Origin: an uncultured Oscillibacter sp.
GTDB lineage: Bacteria; Bacillota; Clostridia; Oscillospirales; Oscillospiraceae
DNA length: 64,000 nt
Reading direction: 5' to 3'
NCBI RefSeq assembly: GCF_910584465.1
Contig: NZ_CAJUBK010000007.1
Location: forward strand, 1 to 64,000
In this document: positions 53,801-61,544 of the stretch, piece by piece
How the letters are laid out: each line of letters begins with the position of its first letter
Position numbering within the stretch: position 1 is the first letter of the stretch
Position numbers and translations under genes: made by a program
The notes under the pieces: model-generated
The model's database searches: none
Seen by the model: only the letters and a program-made list of their open reading frames with translations
What the model was told of the DNA's origin: nothing

Positions 53801-54862
53801 CCGGCCGGGGTCCACGAAGGTCTGGAAGCGCTCGGCGATCCCCCCGTCCCTCAGCACCACGGCGCCGATCTCCGTGATGGCCTCCCGGTCCACCCGGAGC
53901 CCGGTGGTCTCGATGTCGAAGCAGACGATCTCGCCGTCCAGCGGGCCGTCCCCATCCCCGTGGACGGCGATGCGGTCGTCCACATCGTTGATGAAATAGC
54001 CCTCCACACCGTAGAGGACCTTGATCTTGTCCCCGGCGGCGTGCCAGGCGTCCGGGAAGGACTGGGCCACGCCGTGGTCCGTGATGGCGATGGCGGGGTG
54101 GCCCCAGCGGATGGCCTCCTGGATGACCTCCTTGGTGTCGGTGAGGGCGTCCATGTTGCTCATCTTCGTGTGCAGGTGCAGCTCCACCCGCTTCACCGGG
54201 GAGGTGTCCTGCCGCTCCTGGTGGTCGGCCGCGTTGATGTTCTGGGGATCGAGCTGGATGTCCTTGCCGTCCCAGGTGGGCTCCATCTTCCCCTGGACCG
54301 TCAGCCACATGCCGGGCTTCACGGCGCTCTCCAGGGCCTGGGCCTCCCGGGCGGCGAGGTTCTTCTGGACGGTGACGGAGCCGGTCCCGTCGGTCATGTC
54401 GAAGCTGAGCCGCCACAGGCCGGGCCGCCGGGTCTCCCGGCACTCGAAGGAGAAGACCTTGCCGGACACGACGGCCGTGCCCATCTTCACGTTCAGCGCC
54501 GACATGGGGCCGGGCTTGGCCTTGACGGGGCCCCCCATCAAGATCTTGCCCGGCTTCTTCTTCTGCCCGGCCTTCGGCCTCCCGCCGCTCTTGGGGGCCG
54601 CGGCGGGCGCGGGCCCCGGTGATGCCCCGCCGGTGACGTTCAGCTCCGCCTCCCGGAAGCCGTAGACGGCTTTCAGCGCCTCCTGCAGGCCCCGGATCCC
54701 CGCCTGGTCCAAGGGGGCCGCGGCCGTCATATCCAGGCGGATCGACCGCGCCCCCTGGTCGATGCAGGCATGGGTCACCTCCGCCCCCGCCAGCCGGAGC
54801 CGCAGCTCCGCCGCCGCCGAGAGCTCGGCGAACAGTTCAAAAAATGGGATGTTCCTCGACAT
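50870..54862 (-). CDS. polC: DNA polymerase III alpha subunit, Gram-positive PolC type
   Basis: The replicative polymerase of low-GC Gram-positive bacteria, 1330 residues. After a short N-terminal domain come an OB fold (about 120-215), the PHP domain start (ELHLHTKMSNMD, about 227), and the inserted 3'-5' proofreading exonuclease (FDIETTGL about 316; LAAHNAEFDIGF). Next are the rest of PHP, the zinc finger (CPECRNSEF and CPVCGAKYEKD), and the palm with DIDLNFSGEYQ and the GQHPGGLVV region. It is about 100 residues shorter than Bacillus PolC (1437), mainly before the OB fold. Start ATG 54862 has GAGAGGGT before it. It is transcribed with the isoprenoid genes upstream. Confidence 0.96.
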   Translation of the reverse strand: MSRNIPFFELFAELSAAAELRLRLAGAEVTHACIDQGARSIRLDMTAAAPLDQAGIRGLQEALKAVYGFREAELNVTGGASPGPAPAAAPKSGGRPKAGQKKKPGKILMGGPVKAKPGPMSALNVKMGTAVVSGKVFSFECRETRRPGLWRLSFDMTDGTGSVTVQKNLAAREAQALESAVKPGMWLTVQGKMEPTWDGKDIQLDPQNINAADHQERQDTSPVKRVELHLHTKMSNMDALTDTKEVIQEAIRWGHPAIAITDHGVAQSFPDAWHAAGDKIKVLYGVEGYFINDVDDRIAVHGDGDGPLDGEIVCFDIETTGLRVDREAITEIGAVVLRDGGIAERFQTFVDPGRRLTPEIVGLTGITDEMLRGAPKPAEALAAFLKFVGGRPLAAHNAEFDIGFIRKGCAEAGLDFRPTYIDSLILAQNLLPGLGKYKLDIVAEHLGLPAFDHHRASDDAATVGHMLIPFWKMLHERGIHTLQAVNGEMEELRPLGSKSNRFPKHIILLARNKVGLKHLYQMISASNLRYFKRVPIIPKSLLRQHREGIIVGAACEAGELFQAVKDHKDWEELKRIASFYDYLEIQPLCNNRFMLRNGDARSEEDLREFNRTIVRLGEALAKPVCATGDVHFREPEDEVFRRILLASKKFPDANEPLPIYFKTTDEMLEEFAYLGEEKAFEVVVANTRLVADQIETFELLPKELFPPKLENSEEDLDRLVWEKVRRLYGEDPPQLIVDRLKIELGGILGKYDVVYMSAQKLVQRSLENGYLVGSRGSVGSSLVAYMSGITEVNSLPPHYRCPECRNSEFIQDGSYGCGADMPDKLCPVCGAKYEKDGFDIPFETFLGFGGGKVPDIDLNFSGEYQARAHRHAIEMFGETQVFRAGTIGTLAEKTAYGFVKKYLEENQIAAGRAEENRLTLGCVGVRRTTGQHPGGLVVVPADKSMEDFCPVQHPADADGSDTITTHFEYHSMEANLLKLDMLGHDDPTMVRMMQDLTGVDPQKIPLDDPDTMSIFTSSRVLGYEDDEILGPTGAVAIPEFNTRFTRQMLIDTQPKDFNTLVRLSGFSHGTDVWLGNARELIVSKTATVLETVGCRDDIMLYLISKGLDPKMSFKIMESVRKGKVKKGGFEPGWAEAMRDHGVPEWYIGSLAKIGYLFPKAHAVAYVMMAFRIAWYKVHEPLAFYATFFSVRAKAFDAEHCCAGKDVVKRKIREIENNKDATAVEQNLLTTLEVCYEFYLRGFHFETIDIYRSDATKFLITDGGLLPPFTSVHGLGEAAALDTVEKRKGKEFISIEEFGDCCSKLSKTHIEQLKALGAFAGMAETSQITLF

Positions 54863-54886
54863 GCTACCCTCTCGTCTCCAAATCCG

Positions 54887-55027
54887 TCAGCTCCCGCTCC
54901 TGTCATGGAGGACCAGGAAAATCAGCACAGCCGCCAGCGTGGTCAGTCCCAGCCGGTCCGCGGCATAGGCCGCCGGCAGGGCCGGCGCCAGCACCAAGGC
55001 CAAAGCGCCCTCCTGCCTCTCCGTCAC
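54887..55027 (-). CDS. 46-residue membrane peptide between ispG and polC
   Basis: A short gene from GTG 55027 to TGA 54887, with a good CAGGAGGA site eight bases before the start. The product begins MTERQEGALALVLAPALP, has one hydrophobic segment (about residues 27-41, LTTLAAVLIFLVLH) and a soluble end. It exactly fills the gap between ispG and polC without overlap. Not recognised in any family; a single-pass peptide is the best description. Confidence 0.6.
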   Translation of the reverse strand: MTERQEGALALVLAPALPAAYAADRLGLTTLAAVLIFLVLHDRSGS

Positions 55028-55053
55028 GACACGTCCTCCTGTACACAGGCGGT

Positions 55054-56091
55054 TCACAGCTTCTCGATCTCCTCCATCAGCGCGTCCACCAGCCGCTCCT
55101 GGGGGACCTTATAGAGGATCTCCCCCTTGCGGAACAGCAATCCCTCGCCCTTGCCCCCGGCGATGCCGATGTCGGCGGCGGCGGCCTCGCCCGGCCCGTT
55201 CACCGCGCAGCCCATCACCGCCACGGTGATGTTTTTCTCACAGCCCGCCAGCCGCCGCTCCACCTCCTCGGCGATGGGGATGAGGTCGATGCGGGTCCGG
55301 CCGCAGGTGGGACAGGCGATGAGGTCGACCCCTTCCTTCCGAAGGCCCGCCGCCTTCAAGATCTTCTTGGCGGCGTACACCTCCTCCACCGGGTCGGCGG
55401 TCAGCGTCACCCGGATGGTGTCCCCGATGCCCAGGCACAGCAGGCCCCCGATGCCCATGGCGGACTTCACCATGCCCATGGAGGGCGTCCCCGCCTCGGT
55501 GACGCCCAGGTGGAGGGGATAGTCTGTCCGCTCGCTCAGGAGGCGGTAGGCCGCCATGGTCAGCGGCACGTCGGAGCACTTGACGGAGATGCAGATGTCG
55601 TCGAAATCGGACTCGTTCAGCAGCTGCGCCTGCCCCAGGGCGCTCTCCACCAGGGCCTCGGCGGTGACGCCGCCGTACTTCGCCCGGAGCTCCTTCTCCA
55701 GGGAGCCGCCGTTGACGCCCACCCGGATGGGGATGCCCCGCCGGCGGCAGGCGTCCGCCACGGCCCGGACGTTCTCCTCCCCGCCGATGTTGCCGGGGTT
55801 GATGCGGATGGCGTCGGCCCCCCGCTCCGCGCACGCCAGGGCCAGCTTATAGTTGAAGTGGATGTCGGCGACCAGCGGGATGGAGATCCGCTCCTTGATC
55901 TTGTCCACCGCCTCCGCCGCCGCCTGATCCGGGACGGCCACCCGGACGATCTCGCACCCGGCGGCCTCCAGCGCCTCGATCTGGGCCGCGGTCGCGGCCA
56001 CGTCGTCGGTCTTCGTGCTGCACATGGACTGGATGGACACCGGCGCACCTCCGCCCACCGGGACCCCGCCCACCATCAAACGTCTCGTCAT
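55054..56091 (-). CDS. ispG: 4-hydroxy-3-methylbut-2-enyl diphosphate synthase
   Basis: Iron-sulfur enzyme of the MEP isoprenoid pathway, 345 residues. Cluster ligands are CPTCGRT and GCAVNGPGE. The TIM-barrel part holds VADIHFNYKLAL and RINPGNIGG, which bind the substrate. Start ATG 56091, 10 bases after rseP. The order with dxr, uppS and cdsA is usual in Firmicutes. Confidence 0.96.
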   Translation of the reverse strand: MTRRLMVGGVPVGGGAPVSIQSMCSTKTDDVAATAAQIEALEAAGCEIVRVAVPDQAAAEAVDKIKERISIPLVADIHFNYKLALACAERGADAIRINPGNIGGEENVRAVADACRRRGIPIRVGVNGGSLEKELRAKYGGVTAEALVESALGQAQLLNESDFDDICISVKCSDVPLTMAAYRLLSERTDYPLHLGVTEAGTPSMGMVKSAMGIGGLLCLGIGDTIRVTLTADPVEEVYAAKKILKAAGLRKEGVDLIACPTCGRTRIDLIPIAEEVERRLAGCEKNITVAVMGCAVNGPGEAAAADIGIAGGKGEGLLFRKGEILYKVPQERLVDALMEEIEKL

Positions 56092-56101
56092 CGTATCCTC
56101 C

Positions 56102-57163
56102 TCACAGGAACAAGTCCCGCACGTCCTTCAAGGTCACCAGCAGCATCACGCCCAGCAGCATCACGAAACAGGCCGCGTTCACCGCCGCCTGGTACCTCTG
56201 GGGCACCTTGCGCTTGAACAGCAGCATGGCCGCGCCGTCCACAGCCAGGAAGAAGATGCGCCCCCCGTCCAGGGCCGGGATGGGCAGCAGGTTCATCACC
56301 GCCAGGTTGACGGCGATCAGCGCCCCGAAGAAGGCGATGTTCTCGAAGGCCGCCGCCGCCGTCTCCGAGGCGTTCCCCACCGCGGTCATGCTGGAGACGA
56401 TGCCCACCGGGCCGCTGACCTCGTCGAGGCCCACGCCCCCCCGGATCAGCTGGGTCAGGCTGAACCACACCTGCTGGACGAAGTCCAGGGTCTGGTATCC
56501 GATGAACCTCACCGTGGTGGGGAAGCTGGCGGGGACCCGCGCCGCGCCCACCATCAGGCCGAAGCGCCCCGGCTGGCCGTCATAGGTCCCCCGGTAGAGG
56601 GGGAAGTCCTCCAGGACCACCTTCCTGCCGTCCCGGATGACCTCCAGGTCCACGCCCTCCCCGTCGTTGAAGCGCAGGAACAGCGCCGCGTCCCCCCGGA
56701 GGTAGGTCCGCCAGCCGTCGACCTTGTAGAAGACGTCCCCCTCCATCAAGCCGTCCTCCCCCTCCAGGGGGAAGCCCTCGGAGAAGCCGGCCACCTGGTC
56801 CACATAGAACCCGCTGGCCGTGGCGAAGATGCAGGCGATGATGACCACGCCGGCCAGCAGGTCCATGAAGGACCCGGCGGCCAGGATGACCAGCTTCTTC
56901 CAAACGCACTGATGCGCGAAGGAGCGCTCGTCCCCGGTGTCCTCCTCGTCCTCCCCCAGGGCGCAGAAGCCGCCGATGGGCAGGAGGCGGAGGGAATAGC
57001 GGGTCTCCCCCGTCTCCCGGTGCCACAGTAAGGGGCCCATGCCGATGGAGAACTCGTCGACCCGCACGCCGCACAGCCGCGCCGCCAGGAAGTGGCCCAG
57101 CTCATGGATGGCGATCAGGAAGCCGAAGATGGCGATGCCTGCCAGGACATAGATGAAACTCAT
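56102..57163 (-). CDS. rseP: Site-2 protease RseP (RIP zinc metalloprotease)
   Basis: A 353-residue membrane protease. The zinc motif HELGH is in the first helix (His20, Glu21, His24) and NLLPIPALDGGR in a late helix. A PDZ-like domain lies between (about 110-210). Members cut anti-sigma factors and signal-peptide remnants in the membrane. Its link to the anti-sigma at 15115 is not shown. It sits between dxr and ispG as in other Firmicutes. Confidence 0.95.
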   Translation of the reverse strand: MSFIYVLAGIAIFGFLIAIHELGHFLAARLCGVRVDEFSIGMGPLLWHRETGETRYSLRLLPIGGFCALGEDEEDTGDERSFAHQCVWKKLVILAAGSFMDLLAGVVIIACIFATASGFYVDQVAGFSEGFPLEGEDGLMEGDVFYKVDGWRTYLRGDAALFLRFNDGEGVDLEVIRDGRKVVLEDFPLYRGTYDGQPGRFGLMVGAARVPASFPTTVRFIGYQTLDFVQQVWFSLTQLIRGGVGLDEVSGPVGIVSSMTAVGNASETAAAAFENIAFFGALIAVNLAVMNLLPIPALDGGRIFFLAVDGAAMLLFKRKVPQRYQAAVNAACFVMLLGVMLLVTLKDVRDLFL

Positions 57164-57179
57164 GGGGATACGCTCCTTA

Positions 57180-58331
57180 TCATCGAGAAAAGTGTTTCCG
57201 CACGGCCTCCCGGGCGGCCGCGTCCGCCTCCAGGATGTCCGCGAGGCCGGGCTTGTGGGCGACGGGCAGCTCCGTCATGGCCTGGGCGGTGAGGTCGAAG
57301 ATCTCCCGGAAGCCGATGCGCTCCTCCAGGAACAGCCGCACCGCCTCCTCGTTGGCGGCGTTCAGCACGGCGCAGGCGGTGCCGCCCTTGGCGGCGGCCA
57401 CCTCCGCCAGGCGCAGGCAGGGGAAGGTCCCCCGGTCCGGCTCGGCGAAGGTCAGCGGCGGGCAGTGCAGCAGATCCAGCGGCTCCGCCGCCGACTCTGC
57501 CCGCCGGGGCCAGGTCATGGCGTACCGGATGGGCAGGCGCATGTCCGGCGTGCCCAGCTGGGCCAGCAGCGCCCCGTCCCGGAACTCCACCAGGGAGTGG
57601 ACGATGCTCTGGCGGTGGATGACCACCTTCACCCTCGTCAGCGGCAGGCGGTAGAGCCGCATGGCCTCGATGACCTCCAGGCCCTTGTTCATCAGCGTGG
57701 CGCAGTCCACGGTGATCTTGGGGCCCATCTTCCAGTTGGGGTGCCGGAGGGCGTCCGCCCTGGTCTTCCGATCCACCTCGGGCTTGCTCAGCCCGTAGAA
57801 GGGCCCGCCGGAACAGGTCAAGATCAGCTGCCGGATCTCGCCCCGGTCGGTGCAGCCCTGGACGCACTGGAAGATGGCGGAGTGCTCCGAGTCCACGGGG
57901 ACGATCTCCGCCCCGCAGCGGTCCGCCGCCTCCATCACCAGCTCTCCCGCGCAGACCAGGGTCTCCTTGTTGGCCAGGGCGATGCGCTTGCCCTCCCGGA
58001 TGGCGGCCAGGGTGGGCTTGAGCCCCACCATGCCCACCACGGCGGTGACCACCGTGTCCACCCCCGGCAGCGTCGCCGCCGTGGAGAGGGCGGCCGCGCC
58101 CCCCTGGACCTTGATGCCCGTGTCCGCCAGGCGGACCTTCAGATCCCTCGCCGCCGCCTCGTCGGTCAGGATGACCAGGCGGGGGCGGAACTTCCGGGCC
58201 TGTTCCTCCGCCAGCTCCACATTGTCGTTGGCCGTGAGGGCCGCCACGGTCAGGCCCAGGTCCTCCGCCACGTCCAGGGTCTGCCGCCCGATGGAACCGG
58301 TGGAGCCCAAGATGGAAATCGTCTTACTCAT
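57180..58331 (-). CDS. dxr: 1-deoxy-D-xylulose 5-phosphate reductoisomerase
   Basis: Second enzyme of the MEP pathway, about 383 residues. NADPH loop ISILGSTGSIGRQTLDV at the N-terminus, metal and substrate region VPVDSEHSAIFQCVQG, and SGGPFY. ATG 58331 with the GGATAGGG purine run upstream is preferred; GTG 58337 is in frame and also possible. A 26-base gap to cdsA. Confidence 0.96.
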   Translation of the reverse strand: MSKTISILGSTGSIGRQTLDVAEDLGLTVAALTANDNVELAEEQARKFRPRLVILTDEAAARDLKVRLADTGIKVQGGAAALSTAATLPGVDTVVTAVVGMVGLKPTLAAIREGKRIALANKETLVCAGELVMEAADRCGAEIVPVDSEHSAIFQCVQGCTDRGEIRQLILTCSGGPFYGLSKPEVDRKTRADALRHPNWKMGPKITVDCATLMNKGLEVIEAMRLYRLPLTRVKVVIHRQSIVHSLVEFRDGALLAQLGTPDMRLPIRYAMTWPRRAESAAEPLDLLHCPPLTFAEPDRGTFPCLRLAEVAAAKGGTACAVLNAANEEAVRLFLEERIGFREIFDLTAQAMTELPVAHKPGLADILEADAAAREAVRKHFSR

Positions 58332-58357
58332 CGTCACATCCCTATCCTATGCAGATC

Positions 58358-59158
58358 CTATGCCAATAAACCGAACAGGATCTCGACGGCCGGGGCCACG
58401 AACAGCACGCTGTCGAACCGGTCCAGCACGCCGCCGTGGGCCAGGAACAAATGGCCGTAATCCTTGATGCCGAACTCCCGCTTGATGAGGGAGAAGCTGA
58501 GGTCGCCGATCTGGGCCACCACGCCGCACAGCAGCGCCAGCGCCGCCATGGGGCCGTACCCGATGGCGCAGCCGCCGAAGGAGCGGTCCATGACCCAGAC
58601 GAACAAAAGCCCGCAGGCCACGTTCCCCGCCAGGCCCCCGATGGACCCCTCCACGGTCTTCTTGGGGCTGACCTTGGGGGCCAGCTTGTGCTTCCCCAGA
58701 GTGAGGCCCGTAAAGAAGGCGAAGGTGTCGCAGGCGAAGCTCAAGATGAAGGGCAGGAGGAGGTAGGCCCGGGGAACGCCGGAAGCCTCCAGCCGGAGGA
58801 AAGACGAGAAGGAATACCCGATGGCGATGCCCCCGAAGAGGCCCGCCATGACCTGATCGAACTTCACCTCACCGCCCTTACGAATGGCATAGCCGAAAAA
58901 CAGCAGCAGCTCGAACATGAAAAAAACTTCCGCAGCGTCCGGCACGCTGTGATACCAGAGCACTGTCAAGCCGGCACAGAGGCCGCTCACCGCCGCCAGT
59001 CCTCTTTTGCCCTTCCCGCTGACACATCGCTGTAGTTCACAGCCGCCAACACTTGCCAAGACCAACAGGGCGAGCGCCATCACAAAAGGCGGCGCGGCCA
59101 GCACCACGCAGAGGAGCGCCGGGATGCCCACGGCGGCCACCAGTATCCTCGATCTCAT
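58358..59158 (-). CDS. cdsA: Phosphatidate cytidylyltransferase
   Basis: A 266-residue membrane enzyme making CDP-diacylglycerol. Several helices, KVSPKKTVEGSIGGLAGN, and the C-terminal family signature with SLIKREFGIKDYGHLFLAHGG (in part) and DRFDS. It is the usual neighbour of uppS. Confidence 0.93.
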   Translation of the reverse strand: MRSRILVAAVGIPALLCVVLAAPPFVMALALLVLASVGGCELQRCVSGKGKRGLAAVSGLCAGLTVLWYHSVPDAAEVFFMFELLLFFGYAIRKGGEVKFDQVMAGLFGGIAIGYSFSSFLRLEASGVPRAYLLLPFILSFACDTFAFFTGLTLGKHKLAPKVSPKKTVEGSIGGLAGNVACGLLFVWVMDRSFGGCAIGYGPMAALALLCGVVAQIGDLSFSLIKREFGIKDYGHLFLAHGGVLDRFDSVLFVAPAVEILFGLLA

Positions 59159-59175
59159 AAACGGTCACATCCTTT

Positions 59176-59217
59176 ACGCGCCGTGCCCGGCGCGTCCCGC
59201 AGGGGCCCTGCCCCTGC
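59176..59217. promoter_or_regulatory. Two adjacent hairpins in the uppS-cdsA spacer
   Basis: ACGCGCC/GGCGCGT (59176-59195, loop six) is followed at once by GCAGGGGC/GCCCCTGC (59199-59217, loop three). Both are perfect. They fill a 97-base gap in an otherwise tight operon. A further A/T palindrome lies at about 59228-59245. This may tune downstream expression. Confidence 0.45.
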
Positions 59218-59255
59218 GCCCCGCCAGCTTTTTGAAAAAAGCCGGACCAAAAACC

Positions 59256-59993
59256 TCATCTCACGCCGCCGAAGCGGCGGTCCCTGGCGTGATAGGCCGC
59301 GATGGCCTTATCCAGCTCCGCCTCGTCGAAGTCCGGCCAGAGGGCATCCGTGTAGTAGAACTCCGAATAGGCGCACTGCCACAGCAGGAAGTTGCTCAGC
59401 CGCAGCTCCCCGCTGGGGCGGACGATCAGCTCCGGATCCGGGATGCCCCGGGAGTCCAGGTAGCCGGAAAAGGCCGCCTCGTCCAGGTCCTCCGGCTTTT
59501 TTGTCCCGGCGGCGCAGTCGGCGGCGAAGCGCCGCGCCGCCCGAACGATCTCGTCCCGCCCGCCGTAGTTCAGGCAGACGTTGGCCTGGAAATCGTCTCG
59601 GGACAGGTGCTCCGTGATCTCGTCAGTCTCCCGGGCCAGGGCCTGGAGCTCCGGGGAGATGGGGCCCATGTCCCCAAAGAAGTGGAGCCGGATGTGGTCC
59701 CGCTCCATGGTGTCCACCGCCTCCAGCAGGTACTTCTTCAAAAGCGCCATGATGGCGGCGACCTCCGTCTCCGAGCGCTTCCAGTTCTCCGTGGAGAAGG
59801 CGTAGACCGTCAGGTACTTCACGCCGATGTTTTTGCAGTACGTGGCGATCTTCCGGAAGGTCTCCGCCCCGGCTTTATGCCCCGCCGTCCGGGGGAGGCC
59901 CCGCTTCGCGGCCCAGCGGCCGTTGCCGTCCATGATGACAGCAATATGGCGGGGCGGCGCCAGCCGCCCCGTCCCGTTCCCCTCACCTGCCAT
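59256..59993 (-). CDS. uppS: Undecaprenyl diphosphate synthase
   Basis: A 245-residue cis-prenyltransferase. HIAVIMDGNGRWAAKRGLPR (in part) has the catalytic Asp, and HKAGAETF, FSTENWKR and RPSGELRLSNF are the family motifs. It makes the lipid carrier for peptidoglycan and surface glycans. It shares one base with the frr stop (TGATG). Confidence 0.95.
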   Translation of the reverse strand: MAGEGNGTGRLAPPRHIAVIMDGNGRWAAKRGLPRTAGHKAGAETFRKIATYCKNIGVKYLTVYAFSTENWKRSETEVAAIMALLKKYLLEAVDTMERDHIRLHFFGDMGPISPELQALARETDEITEHLSRDDFQANVCLNYGGRDEIVRAARRFAADCAAGTKKPEDLDEAAFSGYLDSRGIPDPELIVRPSGELRLSNFLLWQCAYSEFYYTDALWPDFDEAELDKAIAAYHARDRRFGGVR

Positions 59994-60550
59994 CAGACCG
60001 CCATCAATTCCTTTTCCTTCTTCGCCAGCAGCTCGTCCAGCTTCTTGCAGCTCTCGTCCGTCAGCTTCTGGAAGTCCTTCTCCACCTGCTTGAGCTCGTC
60101 CTCGGTGATCTCGGACTTCTTCTCCTGCTTCTTGAAGTTGTCCATGGCGTCCCGGCGGATGTTCCGCACGGCCACCTTGCCCCCCTCGGCGTACTTGCGG
60201 ATCTGCTTGACCAGCTCCTTGCGGCGCTCCTCCGTCAGCTGGGGGAAGGCCAGGCGGATGGCCTTGCCGTCGTTTTGGGGGTTGATGCCCAGGTCCGAGT
60301 TCTGGATCGCCTTCTCGATGGCCTTCAGCGCGGAACCGTCCCAGGGGGAGATCAGCAACGTGCGGGGATCCGGGGAGGAGATCGCGGCGATCTGCTGGAT
60401 GGGGGTGGGGCTGCCGTAGTAGTCCACCATGATCCGGTCCAGCACGGCGGCATTGGCCCGGCCCGCCCGGACGGAGGCGAAGTCCGCCGCCACGGAGTCG
60501 ATGCTCTTCCTCATCTTGTCCTCGTATACCTTGTATTCATCCTTCAACAT
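59993..60550 (-). CDS. frr: Ribosome recycling factor
   Basis: A 185-residue protein, typical length, with KSIDSVAADFASVRAGRANAAVLDRI (in part) and SPWDGSALKAIEKAIQ. It splits post-termination ribosomes with EF-G. It sits 62 bases after pyrH and overlaps uppS by one base. Confidence 0.97.
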   Translation of the reverse strand: MLKDEYKVYEDKMRKSIDSVAADFASVRAGRANAAVLDRIMVDYYGSPTPIQQIAAISSPDPRTLLISPWDGSALKAIEKAIQNSDLGINPQNDGKAIRLAFPQLTEERRKELVKQIRKYAEGGKVAVRNIRRDAMDNFKKQEKKSEITEDELKQVEKDFQKLTDESCKKLDELLAKKEKELMAV

Positions 60551-60612
60551 CAGGGAGCGCTCCTTTCAAATTTCAGATCCTTCTTATGCCTCTATGCCTC
60601 CGGCCGGGCCGT

Positions 60613-61329
60613 TCACTCCCGCACGATGGTGCCCACCTTCTCGCCGCGCAGGGCCCGGACGATGTTCTCGGGGTCCTTCAGGGCGAAGAGCAGCACGGGG
60701 ATGTGGTTGTCCATGGAGAGGGACGTGGCGGTGGTGTCCATCACGCACAGGTGCTGGGCCAGCACGTCGTCGTAGCTGATGGAATCGTATCTCACCGCGC
60801 TGGGGTCCTTCACCGGGTCGGCGGAGTAGACGCCGTCCACGTTCTTCGCCAGGAGGATCACCTCCGCGCCGATCTCGGCGGCCCGGAGCACGGCGGCGGT
60901 GTCCGTGGAGAAGAAGGGGTTGCCGGTGCCGCAGCCGAAGATGACCGCTCTGCCCTTCTCCAAATGCCGGATGGCACGGGAGCGGATGTAGGGCTCGGCG
61001 ATGGGGCGCATCTCGATGGCGGTCTGGACCCGGACGGGGATGCCCTTCTGCTCGCACACGTCCGCCACCGCCAGGCAGTTCATGACGGTCGCCAGCATGC
61101 CCATATGGTCGGCCCGGGTCCGCTCCATGCGGCCCCCGCCGTCCTTCGCGCCCCGCCAGAAGTTGCCGCCGCCCACCACCAGGCCGATCTGGACGCCCAT
61201 GTCCAGACATTCCTTCACCACGTCGCAGACCCGTCCGATGACCTCGAAATCCAATCCGGTATGCTTGTCCCCGGCCAGGGCCTCGCCGCTGATCTTCAGC
61301 AGCACCCGCCGGTATACAGGTCTCGTCAT
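60613..61329 (-). CDS. pyrH: UMP kinase
   Basis: A 238-residue amino-acid-kinase-fold enzyme. KISGEALAG, GGGNFWRG, and the DGVYSADPVKDP region are present. It starts the operon here; tsf and rpsB, its usual upstream neighbours, are absent. Confidence 0.97.
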   Translation of the reverse strand: MTRPVYRRVLLKISGEALAGDKHTGLDFEVIGRVCDVVKECLDMGVQIGLVVGGGNFWRGAKDGGGRMERTRADHMGMLATVMNCLAVADVCEQKGIPVRVQTAIEMRPIAEPYIRSRAIRHLEKGRAVIFGCGTGNPFFSTDTAAVLRAAEIGAEVILLAKNVDGVYSADPVKDPSAVRYDSISYDDVLAQHLCVMDTTATSLSMDNHIPVLLFALKDPENIVRALRGEKVGTIVRE

Positions 61330-61426
61330 CGCATGACCTCCCTTTCCAGAGTCGTTCGTCCTGAAACAGCATCTCTATTTTAGCGTATTTTTCCGCGCTT
61401 GCATAGGGGGTAGACAAGATTTTCCG

Positions 61427-61460
61427 AAAAAAACCGGAGGCCCCGCGGGGAGGGGCCTCC
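61427..61460 (-). terminator. Orphan terminator upstream of pyrH
   Basis: A 9-base-pair stem, GGAGGCCCC (61436-61444) with GGGGCCTCC (61452-61460), is followed by seven T residues on the minus strand (61427-61433). No minus-strand gene lies to the right to use it. On the minus strand it precedes pyrH, so it fits the end of a lost upstream gene such as tsf. Confidence 0.75.
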
Positions 61461-61489
61461 GCCCTCCCCCGGACCGGACGGATGCCCCC

Positions 61490-61518
61490 TGGACGGCCCG
61501 GCCGTTTCGGAATATACT
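61490..61518 (+). promoter_or_regulatory. Weak promoter for the dipeptidase gene
   Basis: TGGACG (61490-61495), 17-base spacer, TATACT (61513-61518). The -35 is poor, the -10 good. Confidence 0.5.
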
Positions 61519-61544
61519 GGAGAGAGGACGAAAGGAGCATGCCT

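Noticed and set aside
50939..54622. 1227-codon open frame on the plus strand
   Set aside because: Exact antisense of polC; low-complexity His/Leu/Gly-rich translation typical of GC-rich antisense frames.
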